NCBI GenBank assembly: GCA_028275075.1
Contig: JAQCNK010000232.1
Coordinates: forward strand, 1 to 10,672
Source of the DNA: Haloarcula sp.
GTDB taxonomy: Archaea; Halobacteriota; Halobacteria; Halobacteriales; Haloarculaceae
DNA: 10,672 nucleotides
Direction of reading: 5' to 3'
Below, piece after piece: positions 5,668 through 10,672 of this stretch; the stretch's first letter is position 1, and the number at the start of each line of letters is the position of its first letter. The translations under genes were made by a program, and so were the position numbers. The notes beneath the pieces are model-generated. The model worked only from the letters and a program-made list of their open reading frames with translations, did not search any database and was not told the DNA's origin.

Positions 5668-6633
5668 TTACGACGTGGTCTCCGCGGTGAGACGGTTGCG
5701 ACCATGCGGCTTCGACCAGTCCATTTCGGGCCCGACGGGAACGAATCCAGTCGGGTTGATATCCTCGTGACTCCGGTAGTAGTGGGCCTTCACGTGGTCC
5801 ATGTTGCAGGTCGCCTGGACACCGGGATGCTGATAGATATCTCGGGCGTAGTCCCAGAGGTTATCGAAGTCCACGAGTCGGCGGACGTTACACTTGAAGT
5901 GCGTATGGTAGACTGCGTCGAACCGGTACAGCGTCGGGAAGAGGAACACGTCCGCAATGGTCAGGTCGTCCCCGGCGAGGAACCGTCGTTCCGCTAGCGT
6001 ATCGTCCCACTGGTCAAGTGCCTCGAAGAGGTCGTCCACGGCTTGCTCGTACTCGGCTTGGGTCGGTGCGAACCCGACTTTGTACACGCCCGAGTTGATG
6101 TCCGTGTGAATCGACTCGATGATCGTGTCGATCTCGTCCTGTTTTGTCTCGGGGTACAGGTCGGCGTCACGGGTAGCCTGCGTGTCGAACGCCCGGGCCA
6201 GCATACGCGCGATGTCTGCCGACTCGTTGTTGACAATCGTGTCCTGTTCGGTGTCATAGAGGACAGGGACGGTCACGCGCCCGGTATATTCGGGGTCGGC
6301 TGCCGTGTAGACCTCCCGGAGGTACTCGAATCCGTTGACCGAGTCGGGCGTACAGTGTTGTTTCGATGGCGTGAACTCCCACCCATCATCGTGTCGTACC
6401 GGATCCACGATATCCAGCGAGATGGCGTCTGTAAGTCCCATGAGCCGACGGGTCAGTGCGGCTCGATGAGCCCACGGACAGGCCCGCGAAATATACAAGT
6501 GGTATCTGCCCGACTCTGCCGGATACTCCGGTGCTTGTGTTCCCTCCGAGTCGCCGACCCAATCGTCGAATCCTTGCGTGTCATGACCGCGTTCGGGTTC
6601 GGTGACCCAGGCTCCGTCAACGAGTTTCCCCAT
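5668..6633 (-). CDS. Glutathionyl-hydroquinone reductase / Xi-class glutathione S-transferase family
   Basis: Enzymes of this family (YqjG/PcpF type) use a catalytic cysteine to strip the thiol from glutathionyl-hydroquinones, repairing quinone adducts in the cytoplasm. The protein has 321 residues, normal for the family. The thioredoxin-fold domain has the active site Cys52-Pro-Trp-Ala, the cis-proline motif VP at 122-123 and the thiol-ligand pair Glu137-Ser138. The helical domain has KVGFA (185-189) and the family C-terminal signature YYRSHEDINPTGFVPVGP (285-302). I chose the ATG at 6633 over the GTG three codons upstream because GGAGGTG lies 6 nt before it, a textbook Shine-Dalgarno site. 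Haloarchaea are known for gamma-glutamylcysteine rather than glutathione, so the natural thiol is probably different; that is an inference. Confidence 0.92.
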   Translation of the reverse strand: MGKLVDGAWVTEPERGHDTQGFDDWVGDSEGTQAPEYPAESGRYHLYISRACPWAHRAALTRRLMGLTDAISLDIVDPVRHDDGWEFTPSKQHCTPDSVNGFEYLREVYTAADPEYTGRVTVPVLYDTEQDTIVNNESADIARMLARAFDTQATRDADLYPETKQDEIDTIIESIHTDINSGVYKVGFAPTQAEYEQAVDDLFEALDQWDDTLAERRFLAGDDLTIADVFLFPTLYRFDAVYHTHFKCNVRRLVDFDNLWDYARDIYQHPGVQATCNMDHVKAHYYRSHEDINPTGFVPVGPEMDWSKPHGRNRLTAETTS

Positions 6634-6639
6634 CGTCGT

Positions 6640-6646
6640 CACCTCC
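6640..6646 (-). promoter_or_regulatory. Shine-Dalgarno site of the GST gene
   Basis: GGAGGTG on the minus strand, 6 nt before the ATG at 6633. It matches the 3' end of 16S rRNA and decides this start. It stands out because most genes in the window look leaderless. Confidence 0.75.
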
Positions 6647-6737
6647 GTGGATCAGCAATGCGCCGTGGGTAACTCTCCATTCCACTCTTGCCGTGGATGG
6701 TCTCTCGTACATTACATGTGGACGATCAGACTGTAGC

Positions 6738-6745
6738 GTATAAAA
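6738..6745 (-). promoter_or_regulatory. TATA box and palindromic region upstream of the GST gene
   Basis: The 230-nt gap between the GST start and the regulator stop is clearly AT-richer than the genes. On the minus strand TTTTATAC (6738-6745) is the best TATA box in the window. Transcription from about 6712-6715 would give a leader of about 80 nt ending in the Shine-Dalgarno site. Just upstream of the box are two perfect short inverted repeats: GTATATTATAC (6752-6762) and TATAG-CGCA-CTATA (6772-6785). ACATTACATGT (6709-6719) lies near the expected transcription start. These are candidate regulator sites; which protein binds them is not shown. Confidence 0.5.
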
Positions 6746-6863
6746 TGTAAGGTATATTATACTAAACCAGGTATAGCGCACTATATTGGGGTTCAGAAAT
6801 TATGCCTTTCGGCGGTCAAAAGAACAACAGTTAATTTCAGCAACCCGACGCCGTTTTAGCGTT

Positions 6864-7772
6864 TTACAGTGATTCAGTGATCGAGGTGATATCTGCGTCG
6901 TCACCGAGTGTAACCGCGATCGTCCCAGTTGGCGTTGGTGCGTCAACCTGAACACGCCATGGATCCGTCTCCTCGACAGCCACGCAGTCGGCGTCGGTAA
7001 CGAATGGGAGTTCCCACAGGAACTGGTCGGTCACGTCGATTCCACGCCTCGCGAGACTCCCGACGACTTTGGGACTGCCCAGTAACCGTACGCCGACGGG
7101 GATGTAGCTGAAGAAACTGCAGTTCTGACAGCTCACATGGAACACGGCCGGCTGGTCGTCGGCGAAAAAATCCGTATAGCGGTCGTGTCTATCCAGTTCT
7201 GTGGGTGAGCGAACGTACTTGACGCTAATGCGACCGGCACAGACGAGACAGATGCCACCAGAGGCCATTTGCCACTTGTATTTCGTCCGTTCGTCGAACG
7301 CCTCGATAGCCGCAGCCAGTGTCCGGTCTTGGAACCCACCGGGATCGAACGGGTATTCGATGAGTTTCGTCTCACACTCCGTACACGAAACTGTTGCAAG
7401 GTGGTTAGCGTATTCGAACGTCGGTGTCGTCCCACAGTGTGGACACGCCCCGGGGGCGTCGGTCGGGCTGACTGTCGGTGCCGTGTGGAAGACACCACTT
7501 TGAATCGCGTCGATCACGCGATGGCCGGCGTACTGGAGGACGTACTGGCCATCGATTTCGGTGACGAAATGATCGGTCAGTTTGCCGAGGTGGTAGGTGA
7601 ACTTGCCCGAGTCCCGTTCGTCGACCGCCGCCTGTATCTCAGAGAACGGCAAGGCGTAGTCCGGGGCGTTCCAGAGAGCGAACAGGATTTCCAGACGCAA
7701 CTCGTGGCTAAACAGTTGGAAGGCGTCCTGTGGGTCGATATCGGCCGGGAAGTCGTCGTCCGCTCCGGTCAC
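6864..7772 (-). CDS. Winged-helix transcriptional regulator with two zinc ribbons
   Basis: A predicted DNA-binding regulator of 302 residues from the GTG at 7772. The N-terminal part (about 14-90) is an ArsR-like winged helix: DAFQLFSHELRLEILFALW (16-34) is its first helices and SGKFTYHLGKLTDHFV (55-70) includes the recognition helix. Two four-cysteine zinc sites follow: Cys110/Cys113 with Cys130/Cys133, and Cys175/Cys178 with Cys215/Cys218. Haloarchaea have many HTH proteins of this layout, but I know no function for this one. The frame is open upstream into the HxlR gene; I chose 7772 because similarity to HTH proteins begins there and a TATA-like box is 27 nt upstream. It lies between the HxlR operon and the GST gene and could control either. 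Confidence 0.8.
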   Translation of the reverse strand: MTGADDDFPADIDPQDAFQLFSHELRLEILFALWNAPDYALPFSEIQAAVDERDSGKFTYHLGKLTDHFVTEIDGQYVLQYAGHRVIDAIQSGVFHTAPTVSPTDAPGACPHCGTTPTFEYANHLATVSCTECETKLIEYPFDPGGFQDRTLAAAIEAFDERTKYKWQMASGGICLVCAGRISVKYVRSPTELDRHDRYTDFFADDQPAVFHVSCQNCSFFSYIPVGVRLLGSPKVVGSLARRGIDVTDQFLWELPFVTDADCVAVEETDPWRVQVDAPTPTGTIAVTLGDDADITSITESL

Positions 7773-7795
7773 AGTTGGCCGTTGACGGGCTGGGT

Positions 7796-7803
7796 AGATA
7801 ATT
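7796..7803 (-). promoter_or_regulatory. TATA-like box for the zinc-ribbon regulator
   Basis: AATTATCT on the minus strand is centred 27 nt before the GTG at 7772, supporting that start as leaderless and suggesting transcription separate from the HxlR operon. Confidence 0.45.
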
Positions 7804-7858
7804 CCCCAGTTCAGCGCAGAAATTGGATAGTCGACCTCAATGAACGGTGACACGGACG

Positions 7859-8239
7859 CTACCGGAGTCGGCGCGACGTCTCGGCTGGGTCGTCTACATC
7901 GTCCATCCACTTGACGGCCCACTGACTCACATTATCCAGACGATCAACCAACGTTTGTCCTTTCTCCGAGAGGCCGTAATAAACGGCGATCGGGGCGGCT
8001 TCCTCCGTGCGACGCGTAATTAAGCCGGCGTCGGTGAGTACCTCCAGTGCGTCCGAGAGGGTTTTCGACCGCCCACCGGTCGCCCGTTTGAGTTCGTTGA
8101 ACCGGAGCTCTGAGTTCCTAAGCGCGTACAGTACCTGCAACCGCCACTGGGTACCGACAGTCTCCAGTGTCTGAACCACGGGACACGCGGCGCTGTTTTT
8201 CGTGTGAACTTCCTGTTGGCGAGTCTCTGACGTTGCCAT
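7859..8239 (-). CDS. HxlR-family winged-helix regulator with N-terminal cysteine
   Basis: A predicted dimeric DNA-binding regulator of 126 residues with one HxlR-type winged helix (about 19-115). The family landmarks are present: CPVVQTLETVGTQWRLQVLYAL (starting at Cys19), LRFNELKRATGGRSKTLSDAL (45-65, recognition helix) and the wing with VYYGLSEKGQTL (86-97). Cys19 is the only cysteine and sits where the redox-sensing cysteine of the YodB, HypR and QorR type lies. Those proteins respond to quinones, disulfide stress or aldehydes. The ATG at 8239 follows the FMN reductase stop with a 2-nt gap, so the two are co-transcribed and the regulator probably controls that operon. The effector is inferred. 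Confidence 0.9.
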   Translation of the reverse strand: MATSETRQQEVHTKNSAACPVVQTLETVGTQWRLQVLYALRNSELRFNELKRATGGRSKTLSDALEVLTDAGLITRRTEEAAPIAVYYGLSEKGQTLVDRLDNVSQWAVKWMDDVDDPAETSRRLR

Positions 8240-8241
8240 AG

Positions 8242-8826
8242 TTACTCTGCCTCGATCTTGGGTGCTGCCACCTGTTCGGAGTACTGTGCGATACCGGCGT
8301 TCTGGACGAGTTCCGTCCCGAGACGGTGCGTTCGATCCCGGAGCGAATCGTCGACGAGTTCACTGTCGACCACCTGCTCATGTGAATTTGGAATCGCCAC
8401 ATCGAGTGGGAGCGTCCACGCGTCGAGCGCTCGCATCGTGGTCCGGAGGTGATCGAGTGCCGCCCGGGGGAACGCCCCGCCCGCGACACCGAGCAACCCA
8501 ACGGTCGTGTCCTCGAACTCGTCGAACCCGCTGTAGTCGAGGACCGTCTTCAGCGGCGAACTGAACGTACCGTGGTACATCGGGGTGCCGAGGACGACAG
8601 CATCCGCCGCTCGGAGCTGGCGGCGCAGTGCCGGGGCGTCTCCGGCGTCTTGCTTGTCGGCGTCGAACGTCGGGAGGTCGTACTCTCGGAGGTCGAGGAG
8701 CGTCGTCTGTGCGTTTGCAGTCGCCGCAGCCGTCAGAGTCTCGTTGAGCGCGACCCGCGTCACGCTGTCTTCAGCAAGACTCCCACAGACGGCCACGACG
8801 TGGGTGGTTCGTTCCATTGTGGACAC
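8242..8826 (-). CDS. NAD(P)H-dependent FMN/quinone reductase (flavodoxin-like fold)
   Basis: A predicted cytoplasmic flavoenzyme that reduces FMN, quinones, azo compounds or similar acceptors. The protein has 194 residues from the GTG at 8826; an ATG three codons later (8817) is an alternative. The flavodoxin-like fold begins VVAVCGSLAEDSVTR (10-24), where the GSL loop binds FMN phosphate. The family signature TPMYHGTFSSPLKTVLDY (81-98) is complete, and GLLGVAGGAF (110-119) is the next FMN-contacting loop. It heads an operon with the HxlR regulator. The substrate cannot be told from sequence: azoreductase, chromate reductase and quinone reductase members share these motifs. Confidence 0.9.
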   Translation of the reverse strand: MSTMERTTHVVAVCGSLAEDSVTRVALNETLTAAATANAQTTLLDLREYDLPTFDADKQDAGDAPALRRQLRAADAVVLGTPMYHGTFSSPLKTVLDYSGFDEFEDTTVGLLGVAGGAFPRAALDHLRTTMRALDAWTLPLDVAIPNSHEQVVDSELVDDSLRDRTHRLGTELVQNAGIAQYSEQVAAPKIEAE

Positions 8827-8847
8827 TCATATGCACGCTGCAGTCCC

Positions 8848-8855
8848 ACTTATTG
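8848..8855 (-). promoter_or_regulatory. TATA-like box for the FMN reductase-HxlR operon
   Basis: CAATAAGT on the minus strand is centred about 25 nt before the GTG at 8826, consistent with a leaderless transcript and favouring the GTG over the ATG at 8817. The rest of the 235-nt gap to the MFS stop (8827-9061) shows no gene; I see no clear terminator or operator in it. Confidence 0.4.
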
Positions 8856-9061
8856 TCTCTGTGAACTGACATTCATCTGCGAAGGCCGACCAGTACACGT
8901 CAACCACTGCGAGGCCGGTTTTGTCGGTACCGCCGTCCCCAGTACTACTGTGGAGCGGTGAAATTCGTTTCAGTTACCCCAATCTCGGCGTCGTGAGACG
9001 ACCCCTGGCTTCGTCGCATTGGGAACGAAAGGGACCGATCCAACGGAAGTCGACACCAGAA

Positions 9062-10264
9062 TCAGGAGCCGACCCGAAGAAGCCCAAGCAGCGCGGTCCC
9101 GAGCGCGGCACCGCCACTAGCACAGAGCAACGTCGCTTGGTACCCGACAGCACCACCAAGGAAGGTGAACAGGGCCGGGCCAACGGCTTGACTGGCGCCG
9201 ATAGTCGTCGTCTGCAGACTCATCACACCGCCACGGACGTGGTCCGGGGCCAAGCTACTGAGCGTTGCAAACAACGTCGGCGTGACCAGTCCACTCCCGA
9301 CACCAAACACGAGTAATGCCACGACCAGCATCGACAGCGACCCCGTAAGGGCGACGCCGAGAAAGCCGACCGAGTACAACGCGAAGCCACTGACGAGGAG
9401 CGTCTGCGTCGCCCATCGAGAAGCAAGCCGTCCGTTCTGCGTTGAGACGATACCGGTGACTACCAGCACGGTACTTGTGAGCACACCGACCGTCGCTGGC
9501 GTCACGCCGAACCCCTCGCTGAGGTAGAACGGCAGGGCCGTGTAAATCCCGCCGAAAAGGAGTGTGAACGAGACGAACATGACGCCGTACACCACGATTG
9601 CTCGTCGGGTTGGAATCGCCCGGAGGGCTTCACGGACGTACCCATCGGCGGTCGCTTTCGAGTCAACCGGTGGATCCTCAAGTGCTACCAGAACGAGACC
9701 TGCGACAGGGAGCGTGAGGCCATACAGTAGAAACGGCGCGTTCCAACTCCGAGCTGCCAGATACCCGCCGATAATCGGGTAGACAGCCGTCCCCAGCGAG
9801 AGCATTGCCGACGTGACGCCCATGACTGCGTCATGGCGTCGACCGGTGTATCGGTCGCCGACGACAGTCATCGCCAGCGACGAGAGGATACTCCCCGCAG
9901 CAAACCCCTGTACGACGCGCAACGTCAACGCGAGGGCGAAGTCGTCGGTGAACGCAATGGCACTTCCAGCGATCCCGAAAACCCCCAGACAGCCCGTCAG
10001 AACATAGCGGCGGCTGTACCGATCTGCAAGCGCACCGATGGCCGGTGCCAGCAAAATGCCCGGGAGTGCGTACGCGGTGATGAACAGTCCAGCCCGGGAT
10101 TGGGAGATACCGAACGCGGCCTGAATCTCCGTGAGAGTGGGACTGATGAGCGGGACATCCATCGGCGTCATCAGCGTGGCCGCGAGGATGGCGACCAGTG
10201 CCGGCGACCGCCACGGGACGCCGACCGACTGCTCGCCAGCCGTCGCAGTGGTAGTCGCCGGCAT
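9062..10264 (-). CDS. MFS transporter, drug/metabolite efflux type
   Basis: A 400-residue membrane protein of the major facilitator superfamily. It has about 12 hydrophobic segments with a short cytoplasmic N-terminus and a longer polar loop in the middle (about 195-215), as usual for 12-TM carriers. Motif A between segments 2 and 3 is GALADRYSRR (77-86). LRVVQGFAAG (115-124) is the fourth-segment motif with its arginine (Arg116), which points to proton-driven antiport. The substrate is unknown; efflux of small organic compounds is the common role. The ATG at 10264 lies 6 nt after the DoxX stop, so the two genes form an operon. Confidence 0.9.
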   Translation of the reverse strand: MPATTTATAGEQSVGVPWRSPALVAILAATLMTPMDVPLISPTLTEIQAAFGISQSRAGLFITAYALPGILLAPAIGALADRYSRRYVLTGCLGVFGIAGSAIAFTDDFALALTLRVVQGFAAGSILSSLAMTVVGDRYTGRRHDAVMGVTSAMLSLGTAVYPIIGGYLAARSWNAPFLLYGLTLPVAGLVLVALEDPPVDSKATADGYVREALRAIPTRRAIVVYGVMFVSFTLLFGGIYTALPFYLSEGFGVTPATVGVLTSTVLVVTGIVSTQNGRLASRWATQTLLVSGFALYSVGFLGVALTGSLSMLVVALLVFGVGSGLVTPTLFATLSSLAPDHVRGGVMSLQTTTIGASQAVGPALFTFLGGAVGYQATLLCASGGAALGTALLGLLRVGS

Positions 10265-10270
10265 CGCTGG

Positions 10271-10672
10271 TTAGACCCCGATTCCGAGCGCCAGCGGCCA
10301 GGGGGTGGTCGACAGCGCGGCGAAGACCAGCGCACCACCGATGAGGCCGACGTTCTTCAGGAAGTGGATCTGTTCGTTCTGGCGGTCTTGGCCCTCCATG
10401 GCCCAGAAGTCGTGCATGACGACCGTGATTGGCAGGAGGAACGCGACGACCCCGAGCGCACCGACAGCCGGATAGACACCAGCTAGAACGGCCAGCGCGC
10501 CAGCGACGAGGCCGACACTCCCCAGCGGGACCGTAACTGATGCCATCGGTGCGCCCTTACTTTGGGCGTATCCGACCGCTGAGTCGAGGTCCAGGAGGTT
10601 CCCGAAGGCGAGGTATCCGACGACGAGTGCGAACAGTGCCCGCCCGAGGAGAAACGCCACACCGGCGACAGT
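10271..10672 (-). CDS. DoxX family membrane protein (5' end beyond window)
   Basis: An integral membrane protein with four hydrophobic segments, related to the DoxD/DoxX quinol oxidase subunit family. The visible part ends GIGV at 10271 and carries the family pattern: LLGRALFALVVGYLAFGNL in the first segment, YAQSKGAP in the following loop, and HDFWAMEGQDRQNEQIHFLKN before the last segment. A GTG at 10660 could be a start, but the frame stays open to the edge and DoxX proteins usually have a few more N-terminal residues, so I call it partial. The bacterial relative CatD belongs to a quinone/catechol-stress operon; whether this one has a similar role is inferred from its neighbours. Confidence 0.85.
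   Translation of the reverse strand, partial: TVAGVAFLLGRALFALVVGYLAFGNLLDLDSAVGYAQSKGAPMASVTVPLGSVGLVAGALAVLAGVYPAVGALGVVAFLLPITVVMHDFWAMEGQDRQNEQIHFLKNVGLIGGALVFAALSTTPWPLALGIGV

Noticed and set aside
6043..6672. Plus-strand ORF of 209 codons
   Set aside because: It is antisense to the GST gene, which has complete catalytic motifs and a Shine-Dalgarno site.
7269..7850. Plus-strand ORF of 193 codons
   Set aside because: It is antisense to the zinc-ribbon regulator, whose cysteine pattern proves the reading frame.
8449..8961. Plus-strand ORF of 170 codons over the FMN reductase
   Set aside because: It is a shadow of the reductase gene and runs through its promoter; no family resemblance.
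9833..10486. Plus-strand ORF of 217 codons
   Set aside because: It is antisense to the MFS and DoxX genes, and its charged composition without hydrophobic core is typical of a shadow frame.
1..10672. CRISPR array, tRNA or rRNA genes
   Set aside because: No regularly spaced direct repeats and no tRNA-like or rRNA-like sequence were seen. The only repeats are the three hairpin elements.

Overview
The window looks like haloarchaeal chromosome, possibly from the Haloarculaceae. The DNA is GC-rich and the soluble proteins are very acidic. Many genes seem to be leaderless, with a TATA-like box about 25-27 nt before the start codon. Two families restricted to haloarchaea (DUF5810 and DUF5809) are present. 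The genus is inferred, not proven.

Left part (1-2330). The 5' part of gnd (6-phosphogluconate dehydrogenase) is on the minus strand and runs off the window. Behind it on the same strand is an unknown coiled-coil-like protein gene (627-1163). An M29-type metallo-aminopeptidase (1248-2330) is divergent from these. The unknown gene carries an 83-bp hairpin element that appears to have been inserted in frame, adding 27 codons.

Central part (2331-5667). A related 80-bp hairpin element lies between the aminopeptidase and a plus-strand housekeeping run: rimI (protein acetyltransferase), a DUF5810 zinc-finger protein, a DUF5809 protein, a membrane-anchored probable glycoprotein, a NUDIX hydrolase and a single-domain rhodanese. 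DUF5809, the membrane protein and NUDIX are coupled by stop/start overlaps. A second, inverted copy of the 83-bp element lies just after the rhodanese, at the end of a doubtful small minus-strand ORF.

Right part (5668-10672), all minus strand. This reads as a stress or detoxification block: a glutathionyl-hydroquinone reductase-type GST, a winged-helix regulator with two zinc ribbons, an HxlR-type regulator with an N-terminal cysteine, an NAD(P)H-dependent FMN/quinone reductase, an MFS exporter and a DoxX-family membrane protein (partial). FMN reductase and HxlR form one operon (2-nt gap), and DoxX and MFS another (6-nt gap). The content resembles quinone/electrophile-response regulons controlled by HxlR proteins in Bacillus. 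That functional reading is an inference.

The most unusual content is the family of about 80-bp foldback elements: three copies in 4.5 kb, one of them apparently translated as part of a host protein.
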